Below, piece after piece: positions 47,011 to 59,400 of a stretch of DNA of 64,000 nucleotides. Below the pieces are notes generated by a model. The model was given only the letters and a program-made list of their open reading frames with translations. It was not told where the DNA came from and did not search any database. The position numbers were made by a program, and so were the translations under genes. This stretch comes from Rallus limicola. Lineage: Eukaryota > Chordata > Aves > Gruiformes > Rallidae. Every line of letters starts with the position of its first letter. Positions within the stretch are counted from its first letter, which is position 1. The stretch is taken from contig JAKCOZ010000005.1 of the NCBI GenBank assembly GCA_022605955.1, forward strand, positions 49,601,762 through 49,665,761, written 5' to 3'.

Positions 47011-48826
47011 TCTGCATGTGGTGCTTCAATTAAATCCCTTAGACACTCTTTTGACCTTGTAACAGAATATGCATCTATGCTAATTTTTCCCCCCAGGTAA
47101 AATCACTATATGCTTTGACTTTGGTTTTCAGCCCAGATCTGCCACTCGAGTATGTGGACTGGAATGAACTCCATCCACAAACACTGAGCAGAAGATCCCT
47201 TGGGTGTGAGGAAATTCCCAACTGACATGAAACTGGCAGGAGCAGATGCTGCCTCAGCCACCTGTACTGTATGTGGGTCCTACAAGGGAGAGAGTGGAGA
47301 AGAATAAATAATGCTTAGTGGATCTCTCTTCTATATTTCCTCAGTTGGCACAGAGTAACAATAAATGCATTAACCACAGGTTTCACTTAGCTCTATCTGG
47401 CCAAAGCAGTGAGTCATTTCCTTGCTACTTCAAACTTCTCTTGAAAATGTTTTTTTTGTATTGCCTCTGATGTATTTGTTTAAAGTCTTTTATTCTACTG
47501 TGTTAAGAAAAGTAAATAACAAAATATTTTAATACACAATAATCATCTCAGTTATCTACTTGAAAGTACAACTACCATGAGTTTAAGGTGCTTGGCTTAA
47601 TAGCCATGGGCTTCATAATTTTTCAGGCAAAAACTGTTTTTTTGAATTTGTTCAGTTATTCTCTAAGCTGAACTGACAGCTGGAAGTTAATAGCAGTGGA
47701 GACTTGAGAGAGTGTCGAATCTTCTTCACACTGTGTTAAGGTTACATACCTGTGAAATGCATGTGTTGAAGGACTCCCGTTGGAGCCTGAATTCTGGGAG
47801 AGACTTGCCTCACTTGGGTTGACCTGCCTCAAGAAAACATATTCAGTCTGTCTCGGTAATCTGCATTCGGATGGAAGGAAATACCTCCTGAGGTGCCAAC
47901 CTCTTTTTGTTGACCACAAGTCGCATGTTGAGCCAGAGAGTGCTGGGGGTGAGGAATGCCCCAGTTGTGCAGTTTGTGGTTTTCATGAGTAATTTTTAGA
48001 TTACTTATTTCCCAGCTTGCAAATGCCAAACCTTGGCCTTTATCTCATAAGGCTGCTTGTTCATTGTGCTAGTGAGGAATGTTTGAGATGCCTCTAACAG
48101 AAGACTGGAGGTTTAAATGAAAGTCCAAGGTTTAGAGACTTGCCTTACGAATGCCTGCGCCTCAAAACAAGCCACAGAAAGGTCCAAGATATTGACTTAC
48201 AGAAGTCCCACAAAGTGACTATAAATAAATTATTTTGCCAGATTCTCTCCCAAACCAACACATGCATATCAGTGATTCAATCACAAATCCCAGGTAATCA
48301 CATGAATTTCAGCTTCTCCATGAAAAAAGGATATTGTAATCCTGCTTTATGTTGCTTTTTCTTCCCCGGGTCCTCAGCACACAAAGCTCTCTGCTTTAGA
48401 AGCTTGGATAGGAAGAGATGAAGCCCTGAATCCCTTGTGGTACTCATTTTGCACACTACTGTACAGCTCCTACATTTCTGTGATTTGCATTCCCCTGTGA
48501 AGCAGCCAAATGAATAAACATTAAAAATGGAGACTGAGCGCATTGAAGGAACAATATTCTTGTTAAAGGAGCTCTCTCTTTCGAAAATCAATGAGATAAT
48601 ATCCTTCTAAAGCTGTTTCCAACTCTCCTGATTTGGCTCTCCGGGAGTTGGAAGTATCGGGGAGATTAATAACAGATTTAACAACAGAAAGGTTCACCTT
48701 CTTTCGATCTGGTACAGTTAATGTCTTCTAATGCTTTGTCCATGCTGTGAATCCTGACAAGAGGCCATCACAATGCTTTTATTTGTTCAGGTGAAGCGCT
48801 GGGTAACCGTGACTTTCTGGATTATT

Positions 48827-48886
48827 GGGGAGTGTTGGGGGGGCGGGGGGGAAGAAGGGGCGGGGGCGGAAGAAGGGGCTGGGGAG
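48827..48886 (+). other. G-quadruplex-prone G-rich tract
   Basis: At least six runs of four or more G (for example 48827-48830, 48837-48843, 48845-48851, 48857-48860, 48862-48866, 48881-48884) lie within 60 bases, satisfying the usual G4 pattern several times over. Confidence 0.75.
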
Positions 48887-49189
48887 GCGACTACACAGCT
48901 GACAGAAAAGTCAATGGCATCGTGGCAAATCATCTCATCTCCAGCCGACTCTCCACCATTTTCTCCTAGCCAGCAGGAAGCAGCCTGGGCTCACCTCCCC
49001 AGCACCCCTGGAGAGACAGAGCCCTCCCACCTAGTCCTTCTGGAAGAGCCAGCCAGGATATGCTCATATCATTTCAGCTGCACAGAGGCACCTTGCTGGC
49101 TTCCTAGGGCTCCAGCTTCACAAACCATTATAGGAATAATAGTCCTTACAGGATCATTTCTAAATGAGTTGTGAAAATAGATTAGGTAC

Positions 49190-50240
49190 ATTCAGTTCAG
49201 GGAAAAAGCATTTTTTGATAGGCTTTGGGCAAACAATCTGTTCCTTTGATACATCTTACTACTGAGTTTCAAAGAAACCAAATTGATGAAGCTGTGAAGA
49301 AAGCGATTTGTTAAAAATTAAGTCTTTTTCTTTGGAGATTCAAGTTGAAAGAACATCTCTGTGGACTGTGCCTAATCAGAACCTTTGAACACTATCAGGC
49401 ATGCCCCATTAGGGTTGCCAGCCTTCCAAAGCAAATTACTTACAGTAATCCCTCGCCTGATGTATGCAATAAAAGACAATAGTGCAGCACGACAGCACTG
49501 TCATTGCATGAGATTTATAGTGTGCAGCTGAGCAAACTTCAATTTATACTTCTATCACAAAGTGGCCATGAACCTCACAACAAGACAAAGAATATTAAAA
49601 CTATCAAACTTACTTAACATAACTGGCCAGCTTCTCAGCTGATATGAAGTGGTGCAGCTCTGTCAGCTTTAGCAGAGCTGTACTGATTTACACCTGATGA
49701 GAATCCAGCATTCCCCTCCTCCCCAGAGTTTGGAAACTTATAAAACACCCCTTAGCACAAAAGAGCGTGAATGGATTAGGCAGCAGTGAAAAGAGCAAAT
49801 TATCCCTCCCTTCATTCACATGCATTGCCATTGATTACATTTATGAAATTGTTTTTGTGAGATTCCTCAACATGCATAAAAGGCAGAGTTCTACTGGAAG
49901 TAACACGGTAACCCCACCCATTTGCTCCTATTTTTTATGTGCATCACAGTGTGTATAAGCTCATTCCTTAAACAATTATTTTCTTTACACACTGAGCATG
50001 ATCTTGTTTAATCCATCCTGTGACCAGCCATTTGGATCTTCACAAAGGCTTCATAATATCATTAAAACATTCAATTGGATCATAAAATAATTCCGAAGTA
50101 AATGAAGCACAGTAACTTAAATTATTCAGTAACTTGCAACTGGAAATGTAGTAAGGGGGATTGTGTATTTGATGGTAATTGGAATACAGTAAGCAATCAG
50201 CTAGCAAAAAAACCCCAAACCCATTTGGATTATCATATTT
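49190..50240. promoter_or_regulatory. Candidate conserved non-coding block
   Basis: About 1 kb of repeat-poor AT-rich DNA with scattered motif-like cores: GTAATCCC (bicoid/OTX-like), GCAATAAAA (caudal/HOX-like), GACAATAG (SOX-like). One segment (49665-49715, TGATTTACACC) may derive from an ancient amniote repeat. Conservation cannot be judged from one sequence. Confidence 0.25.
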
Positions 50241-53200
50241 CATAATAAAATGTCAGCAATGTTGTATGCCTTACAGAATGGAAAAGGAATGGTGGTATGA
50301 ATTATGATAAGCACAAATCTAGCTAGGTAACCAGGTCCTGCACCAAGCTCAGCTGAAGCAGCTAGAGGAAACAGCAGAGCTTTCACAGGAACTAGGAATT
50401 CAGCCCTACCAAAGTGCTGCTGAGACCTTGCCAAAGTGGCTTGGCAGTGCCATTGAGGCCTCAGGATGCTACTCAGCCTCTTGGGCAATTGAATGTATAA
50501 ACCTCCCTTCCCCAGAACATTTGGAACACACCTAAATTTAAGCAAGAGAGTTATTCCAGGTACCTGGGTAACATTCCTCTTACGCTTCAAGCACAGGTTC
50601 TGCTTATGGATCAGACTCTTTTATAGAGCTTGAATCCTGAGTTTGAGCTGAATGCATCTCACCTCTAAGACAGTCTTTATTCAAACAGAAGAAAAATAAT
50701 TTTCCCTCTTTGAAGGGGTGTTACAGTGGACTTGGGCCACAATGCTCCTCAGTGGCACTCTCAGTAAGAGAAATCTGAAACTGATTGCTATATATGTAAA
50801 ACAATTAACATATTTTGGGCTGAGCAACAGTGCTTCCTAATATTCTTATCCCACCAGATTCATCCTTCCCTATTCCCTTCTTTGCCTCTTCCCTCCAAAC
50901 AGAAGATCATCTTGGAGGAAAAGAAGGTCTATCTCTTCACTTGAGGCATCAGTGACAAAAATATAAAGAAGCAATCTAAAAGCATGTCACAAGTGGCCTC
51001 ACCTATTTATCTTCCAAAACTTAATTTTACAGTCAATTTTGTTTATAGAGATGAATTTGGATGTTAAAAAAGGTGCTACTGAAAGCATTTTGATATTTTT
51101 GTAGGAATCTTTTCAGGATGGAGAACAGAGAGAATGCTTCATCTTCCAGGAAAAGAAAATGTCAGTTTCTGGGGTGCTTCTCTCTCACTAGGGGAAGCAA
51201 GATTTCTCAAACCAGTATCACCAAAGAACTCAGTCTACCTTCCCATTACAATTTGTATTATGCTCTTCGTTCATGTTCTCTTATGCATATCTGTAGAATT
51301 CAATAGATCATCTACTGAACCCACAGTGACCTAATCAACTGTGTATCTTGCATGTAGACACTTCACTGCCTAGCTCCGTAAGTGTTGCTCAATATCATGG
51401 CAAATGCGTGTTTCATTTGGCTTGAAGTGAGCTGCCTTAAGCGACGTTTCCATGCATGTGAAAGCAAACAAAACCATTTCAGGTAATGTTTTGCAAAACC
51501 TTTGCCTTTGACCTAATTTGCCTACTGTCAAAAGAGTTTGCTACCATCATACAAATAAACATTAGCTAAAACCTTACACTTTTTAAAATAACAGTCCCTG
51601 AACTTATCTTTTTTTTTTTTTACAAAATATATTTTGAAGTAAATATTCATAGATTTCTTTAGGGGAGAAAGTCTTGTTTTTCTCTCTCTCCTTTGAAGGA
51701 ATAACATTGTATTTATAACAAAGTTTGCTGTCATAACTTAATTGAGCCAATAAGTCTTTGCAGTCTTTTCTTTGTGCTGGCTTCTAAAGCAATGTCATTT
51801 TCTTCTTCCCTTAAAAAATAAAAATACAGCTAAGCTGTCTTTTGAAATGACAATTCTGTTCTCTGCACATGCACATTCATATTTTTTCTTCTATCGAACT
51901 TGCACTGAGGGGAAAAGAAGTGGATAGATTATAAATATGACAATAGTGCTAGCACGCTTTTCCCATCATATTGCCCCTACAGGAAAGTAACCGTCCTTTC
52001 AATGATAGGCTTTTTGATATTCAGGGAGAGAACTATTGTAATTAGGTAGATGCTGATGTGGATGGTAAGACATTTTAGGGCAAAGTTCAAGTGAAAGAGT
52101 GGTGCTCTGTTCTCCTACTGAGCTAAGGTGGGAGTCAAGTGTATACAGTGTATTGAAGGAGGAACTCGGGACTTTGGGGGTTTGAGCATATATGTTGAAG
52201 GCAATTCTGGTATGTTCCTATCCTTCTGACCCTTTTCATCACTCTTTGACCTCTGGTGTTAATGTCTCCATTCCTTTTGGTGCTACTCTCTCAATTAAAA
52301 TGAGCCCTAATGTCTCGGTTCCCACTGGTGCTGAAGACCAAGCCAAAGTTTAAAGGGTTGCATGCAAAATACTAAGGGTAAAATGCAAACCCTGAGAAAA
52401 TGAGGTTAAGGTACAGAACATATTATGCAAATCTGGACTGCATTTTCTTTCAAATCTCTTTAACTTTCAAGCAACTATCAGTATAAGTCTTAGGATTTGA
52501 TTCTTGATTGCAATGGAACAAATAGTAGCAGGAAGGTTTTTGATGCAAGGGAATAGAGGCAAAAATCTGATGCCTTAAACAGATAAATATATTTGACAAA
52601 TTGTATTCACTTCTTTAATTCATGAGATAATAAATCTCAATGATAAATGCTCCCTCCAAACAGAACAATGGGATGGCTATCAATGTTTATCCACACCCTG
52701 TAAACATACAAAACCCTCCATATTGGAAAAGCAAGTAGTGTCTAAATTGATGGTTGCCTGTTTAAGACATCTCATTTATTACAGTAGATGTGATGCAGGC
52801 AAATAAAAGAATGACCAAAGGAGGTTGCTAGGTGGAGAATAGGAGGATAATGAGGTCAGATAAAATGTCTGGGGCTCATTAATCCAAAAGTGCTAAGAGA
52901 GCTTTCTATGGCAGTTCAGCAAAGATGGTGAAGCATGATGAGCAACGAATCCATAATGACATTAGTGTTTCCTGGTAACCTGAACCTACAGAAGTCTCCA
53001 TTTGCTCTATGCAAGCTGCTGAGCAAAGCACAAGGACACTTGATAATACACCTGCAGGCAAATGCTTCATTTATTGCAGAAATATGGGCTGGAATCAGTG
53101 AGGTGCTGGTTTCTCCCTGCTCACACACTCTATATTCCATCAATGTGAAACACCACAAAGACTTGAAATACATGGAGATGATGCCCTTAAACTGGCAGGG

Positions 53201-53829
53201 CAAAACTAACAGTGAAATCCTAATAATAACATTTATATTAGTCTGGAATAGATACAGGCAAAAGTAACTAAAGGCAACTCCCCTTCCAGTCCCAATAACT
53301 TTTACTCCTTCAATGATTACCACTTTTGAAGTTTCCTTCTTGTGATTGTTACTTGCCTAAAATCTTACCGAAGTCCCCATTCTTACTAGCTTAGTCCCTT
53401 TCTTTTTGTCTAGTCTCTCATCCATATAGAAAATTACTGATTTCTACACCTTGAAGAATACGCTTTTATATAAGCTGTTATACACCTTCTGTTTCCATTG
53501 CCTCTCTCTAGGACTCATACTTCTCTTTTCTTGTTTAAATAAACCAAGGTCTGATTATCTTCCTATTGGGATGATGCTTTTTCATTTGCATGTCATGATG
53601 CCAGTCTGGCATTGTTTACTTATATCTTTCATATGCAGCACCCAGACTGGACTAGTGAGATACCACCAGTGCTGAGTGAAAATGAGCATCAACTATTCTT
53701 TCAGGATCTTCACTTTGCTACTAATTTTTCATTTTGAGATTCACTACAATCTTCAGACTTTTTACATCTATACCATTCTAGTCAGACATTCTCTATTTTC
53801 TAATTTTCCTTCCTAAATACAGCATCTGT

Positions 53830-54240
53830 ATTAAATTTAATATTATTGATTTCAGGTCGTTTATCCAATTTATTGTGATTATTTTGAAGTCTAATCCAGT
53901 CTTCAAAATTACTCATGAGATTTCCAGTAAGATGTCATCCACAAATTTTATATGTGTACTCTCCATTCCATGATCCAAGTAATTTATAAAAATATTGAAT
54001 AACAATGGACAGAGGACAGGCTCCTATGGGGCTTGCATGACGTGACCTTCCAGTTTGACAGCACAGTATTGATAACTACTCTTTGCATAAGGTTTTTTCA
54101 AGCATTTGTCTATCAGCTTTGTAGTGATTCTGCCTAGATCATAATCCTTCATACGTCTGGCACTCATCCTCCCTCCCAAAAGCCAACTGAGCAATATCTT
54201 CACTGTGAAAATTCCCTCTTTAGTCACTTGCTCTATTGAG
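53830..54240 (-). mobile_element. Ancient CR1/L3-like LINE fragment (reverse transcriptase)
   Basis: Minus-strand translation in one frame gives KLIDKCLKKPYAKSSYQYC, then after a stop PLLFNIFINYLDHGMEST and KFVDDILLEIS, the palm block of CR1/L3-family reverse transcriptase with the F-V-D-D active site still readable. Internal stops and lost segments show that it is old and dead. It is highly diverged from the plus-strand CR1 copies, so it belongs to an older wave. Confidence 0.75.
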
Positions 54241-56124
54241 ACTGACCTCTGTTGTTAATGTCTCTTCCTAAGCAGGTAAATATGGATTTTCTTTATTAAC
54301 CCTTTTTTTTTCAGACTCCAGTGTTTTCAGAGTTGATCACTGCTGCTCTTTGTATTTCTTCTCCTTTAGTGTCAGCAGCTGGGGAATATCCTGACTTTCT
54401 GCTCTGCCTCTGCTCATTAAATGGGAGATCTGCATGTTCTTTTCTCTTTTCGTTCCAATGATAATATCCCTTTTGGTTCCTTGCTTCTCTTCCCAATGCC
54501 AGACATTCACCTCTCTCAAAGCAGTGTATTTCCCAGGCTTAATTAATAACTTGGCAGAAGCTTTTTCAGAGGTGATAAGCCACTGAATGGCGGAACTGTA
54601 AGAAAAAAAGTCCACATCTGTCAAAATACATTAAAAAAAATGATGGCATTGATTTTCTTAATATCTGTGCTGTCAGTGACCTCCTGTACATGTTCAGGCA
54701 GCCCTTGGTCTCATATAAAGGAGTCTGTTTGGAGGATGACAAAGGTTTCTTGGAATTACATCAGGAATGTCTGTGCAAATCTGCTCTCACCCCATGGCCT
54801 CAGGAGAAGTTTCCCAACACATTTTCAAGAATGCAGGAGAGATTATTCTCATGAAATGGCCACACAGAAGCCTAGAGCTCCCTTCACAAACCACTTAGAA
54901 GACTACTGGAGATGGAGTGAGTTTGTCACTGCCCAGTCACAGTTCTTTCACTGGAACAACTTGCCAAAAGCATGTTTCACAGATTTTGTAAAATCCCAGG
55001 TGTCATCAGCTGGGCATGGCTGCTGAATTCTTCACAGAGCAGAGCAGAAATGCGCAAGACCCCACTCTCCAAGTGGGGATTGCTGAGGTGGAGGCTGCAG
55101 AGCCATAGGAAACACTAAACTACACTGATTCGCAGCATCTAGAGATCAAGCCTTGAATCCTAAATGCACTCTTTCACATTAACCCAAGGTCTGGCTCGCA
55201 CTCAGTTGCAGCAATGGGCAACATATGTGCACAACACAGGGATTCATATTGCTGTGGAGCTACTGCTCTGTACCCAGCCACAGGTCACGAGTGAGAAGCT
55301 GAGCGGTCCCTGCGTGTCTCTGACACTGTGTTCCCGCCTCGCATCATACTCTGACATCAGTGACCTGCAGCGTTGGACAGAGGTGTTATACACTGACACA
55401 GATTCCTCAACATGTCCATGCTCGCAAAGCACAAACACTTGCAAAATGCAAGCACAACTAGTGTGCATGTGTCTGTGTGTTTTGAGATAGGCTGGGAACG
55501 CTAATTGGTTCTGGTCTGAATCAGCTTCCTGGTTCAGGGCACACTTATAAAAGGGATTTCAGCTGCACATTCAGTGCCAAATGTAGCAGATGGTGGTAGG
55601 GTAGTAAATTACGTTAAGGAATACTTGTACAGTTTCTTTACCACTTTTGTAGTTGAAAAACAAACAATTGAGTCGCTTAGGGTAATGGCAGATGCAGTTT
55701 CATGTATGTCTACCACTCTAATAGTTTTATGGAATTATCTCAGAGAACAAAGAAGCAGATTTAATAACCATGGAAATGATCTGAATAATCCTGGAGCGAT
55801 CATCATTTCTAGTTCAGAAGTTTACGTTCCTCTGTTGCTAAGATTTGTGTTTCCAATTCCAAGTATTTATATAATCATCTTCTGCATTTTTTTGCAGATT
55901 TTTTCCTATTATTTACAAAAACCTTTCTGCAAACAACTCTCTAGCCAACTGTGAGTAGTAAGTGGCACCCCTGGGTATTAGTGCCACCTGGTTGTCATGA
56001 TGTATTGACTCACTTCCTATTTAAAATAGTGTTTAAACAGTCTTCTACATAGTTTGTTTTCCAGGTCTGCCTCCTTTGTTTACGAGTTTCCACAGCTTCT
56101 GTGAAAAATTTTTCAACTATGTGG
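54241..56124. other. Non-coding DNA, no gene recognised
   Basis: Frames of 128 (54640-55026), 108 (55164-55490) and 126 codons (55574-55954) on the plus strand show no family resemblance and no supporting splice or start context; they are treated as chance. Confidence 0.5.
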
Positions 56125-56410
56125 TACTGTAGAACTGCAGAAAAATCCAGGATGGAAAGTACTCTGGTCCCACATCCTACTTAAAGCAGACTCAGCTCTG
56201 AGATCAGACCAGGCTTCTCAGGGCTTTGTCTGAATAGGTCTTGAAAGACTCCACAACTTGAGTTCTCCCAGCCTCTGTGGGAAATATGCTCCACTGATTC
56301 ACTGTTGAAATTTTGATTATAATATCAAGTGGAAACCTACAGTTTGAACTTAGCTCTATATTCAATGTGATTCTGTACTCTGTGTAGTATACTGCAAATG
56401 AAAAAGCTGT
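56125..56410 (-). mobile_element. Old CR1 3' fragment, antisense
   Basis: The plus strand reads like the reverse complement of a CR1 3' end: AGGATGGAAAGTACTCTGG, then AAAGCAG, GATCAGACCAGGCTTCTCAGGGC, TCCACAACTTGAG and GCTCCACTGATTCACTG, matching in order the antisense of the CR1 C-terminal coding region and 3' UTR. It is diverged and lacks the terminal 8-mers. Confidence 0.65.
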
Positions 56411-59400
56411 AATAGAGTCCATCTACAATTTGACAGAGGTTCAAGAAAAATAAACATCTATCTACTTCAGTAACAGAAATTTGTTAATTTTTTCTGTAAT
56501 TTGTATTGTGCATAATAAATTGGATGAGTGAACAGATACGCATATACGTGAATATCCCTCAAGTGGTTCTTTATTGATGATAGAGGAAGAGACTCAGAAG
56601 AATACCTATAGATTTGGGATTTATTTTCTGTTCTGACAGAGCAATATCTAAATTAGAGTTTCCATTTTTGAGTGTCCAGATATCTCATTCTGTTACTGTA
56701 TTGATGGTTCTGCAGGCAACTTGAGGAGAGTAACCTGCCAGAGAAGAGCCTCTAATATGAAAGTGATGGTTATCAACATCATGATTAAAAACAAGAACAG
56801 CTTTGTACAATGAAGTGTATGAGATAACCATGCAAATAAAAAGGTAAAAGTGTAAAACCACGCCTTATTCATATCATGTTCTGGTGAAATAAGGTTACTT
56901 TATCTCTTCTTTTGTTTTCCCGTGTTCTTATTAACAGAAAGGTAGTCAAACTGGCAGAACCTTTCAATTTGACCTTCTACAGTCATGTTATCTACTGTTT
57001 AAATTTGGGTTTATAAATAGCAAGATGGTACATGAAAGAAGAACCATCTCTTTGCTTGTATTGTGCAGGATTTTGAATGTAAGGGTTAGGTATCTAACTT
57101 TGACCTGTGAGTGTATTATTCAGTTGCAGGCAGAGAGGTTGGTTTTTCCTGCAGCCATAAATCACAGATGTCTGGCAGAACAATCATGTGTGTGATCTAG
57201 TTGTGCACTGTTGCTGTCCTTGATATAAATGGATCAGCTCAGAGCTGGTAGTAATTTACACCATGTTTTCAGGTTTCAGTAAAGGGCTGCATGAAAGCTC
57301 CATTTTCAGGATCAGATCATCACTACTGGGAAGTCTTGCCCTGCTTCAGAACACCTCTTCAGGAAAAGCATGTAAACAGAGTTTTAAAAGGTAGATTTTA
57401 CAATATTAAGAAACTTCCCATGGATTTCAAATGGGATGTCATGGTCATATAGCAAGAACATAACCATCAAATAAGACTTAGGAGGAAGGTCAGTACACTG
57501 GTATGTAGGAAACTACTACAGCAGCCTAAAGTTGATCCTTCCCCAGTCTGGTGAATGATATATAATAGCAACAGTGATGATCTTCTAAAGTACAGAGTGG
57601 GATGAGGGAGAGATCCCCCTCTCGGGCTCTGATGATGACAGTTGAAGTTGACATCTAACAGCAAAAAAGGACTACTGGGGAAACAAGGAAACATTAATGT
57701 GACCTAAGTGTTGCAAAATACTGGGAACAATTTTGTTACAGAGGTACACAATGTGGTTTCAGATCCTCAGCTTGCAGCCGGTAAGCATAACTACCTGAAC
57801 AGGGTTGTATGAAAATAAAATATGAAATATGAAGGTGTTGTCTTCTTATTTTCAAAATTTCTTGCTGCTAAAGATGTCTAAAGCTTCTCCTGACAAGCAC
57901 CACCTGCCCCCAGGGAAAAAAGGAAAAAAAAAAAACCCACCACAAAGTCATGCTTGTTTTAAAGCAAGCTGAGGAAGCAAGGAAATGATATTTCTCCAAG
58001 GGACTTCCAGCTGTCTTCATACTCAGCCTTAAGTTTGAGTCCTGTCTGGAGATGAAATGGCTGGTCATGAGCAGAGATGAGGATTTCCAACACCTTCTGC
58101 TTCTTCCTTTCCTCTGATTCCTGAGGGTAAAATTAGAACAAACAATTCCTGATGAAGATTCATTATGTGTCCCTGCCTTGCTGAGAGCTACTCTGAACCA
58201 GCTCACAATGTCACCTTTTTTTTTTAAGTGGAGTGCTAAACTGTTTGGATTTGGACCTGAATGCTGTGAGAGTGGTCTGGTTTGGAAAGGTGGAAACAGT
58301 TGGCTGGAGGGTGTAGGTGGGGCTTACTTCAGCTATGGAGATGCTTTACACTGGTGTTTCATAATCTCATCCATGTGGTCCCCTGGGCCAAGCTTGTGGT
58401 GCTGCCATGAAACAAAATGCTCTTATCTGAGTAGAAAACAAAACCATTTAATGGAAAATGTTAATTCCTGCCCTGGGAGAACACACCTTTTCCTAAGACT
58501 GGTTTACTGACATAATACTGGAAGGGGTAAACCAAAGGTGACATGGTGTTAAGGGAGCTGGCTGCAGGTATCATAGAAGCCTCAGGGGCACTGTAAGCAA
58601 TGCCAGACTCGGCTGGATTCCAGGGATTAATTATGTTGCCAGCCCAAATGTGGTGCTTTGGCATCCCCTCATTCCCTCTTCCTAGAGGGGAACAGATATG
58701 GGGAAAGTGGGTCTGTTTTCACCTTTGCTTTCTAAACTAAGCAAGGGCCTCCTGAGTTCCTGATGCAACAGAAATTTCCAAGTGGCCCATGCTTGGTTTG
58801 CCAAAGCAAAAGATACAGGGCAGTGTCCGAGACTGGCCTACTGAGTCACACTTTTCCAAGAACAATCCTCTTCTGCTGAGTTACTTTTATAACTTGTTTT
58901 CCATTTTCATTGAGTACAAGATTCTTCTTCCCTTTTAGTTCCTTTTCTTTTAATGAATATTAACTTCTTATCTTTGGCCAGGAATATTCTCCCTTATTGC
59001 CATGAATAATGAGCATTCCTAGTTATATTTAATTCTCTATATTCCTTTTTAATTTTTTTGTTGTTGTTGCTTGGTTGGGAGATTTTGTTTGTTTTCTTTT
59101 AAAACTACTTTCAGATTCCCTGTACTGCCTAGTGCTTGTAATAAATAACGCTTATGGTCAGTGCTCTTTCTGCAAAGGTATATCGTCAATTCTGAACTTA
59201 CAGTAAGTCTGGGAATATTAAGACACTACTTTCTTGTAAATCAGTTGTTTAGTTACTCAGGAAAAAGTAGGATGCTGCTTGCTGAACTTCCTGCCCTTAA
59301 GGCACTTGGTGGAAAATTGTGAAAATGCATCCAGAAATGGATTCACCTTACATGAATAACCATCAAAGGTTTCAGTTACTAAACATACAGAGAAAGAAAT

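Larger units (their letters stand above)
47011..53829. other. Non-coding DNA with several conserved-looking blocks
   Basis: No exon is recognised. 48430-48700 and 49190-50240 are AT-rich and low in repeats, with many transcription-factor-like cores, the texture of conserved non-coding elements. A G-rich tract is at 48827-48886. A frame of 133 codons (48773-49174) runs through that G tract and looks accidental; overlapping plus and minus frames of 110 and 135 codons at 52.9-53.3 kb likewise resemble nothing known. Confidence 0.55.

Noticed and set aside
48773..49174. 133-codon plus-strand frame
   Set aside because: It is open mainly because of the G-rich tract, with no known domain and no splice or start support.
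55574..55954. 126-codon plus-strand frame
   Set aside because: Composition and length fit chance in AT-rich DNA, and no homology is recognised.
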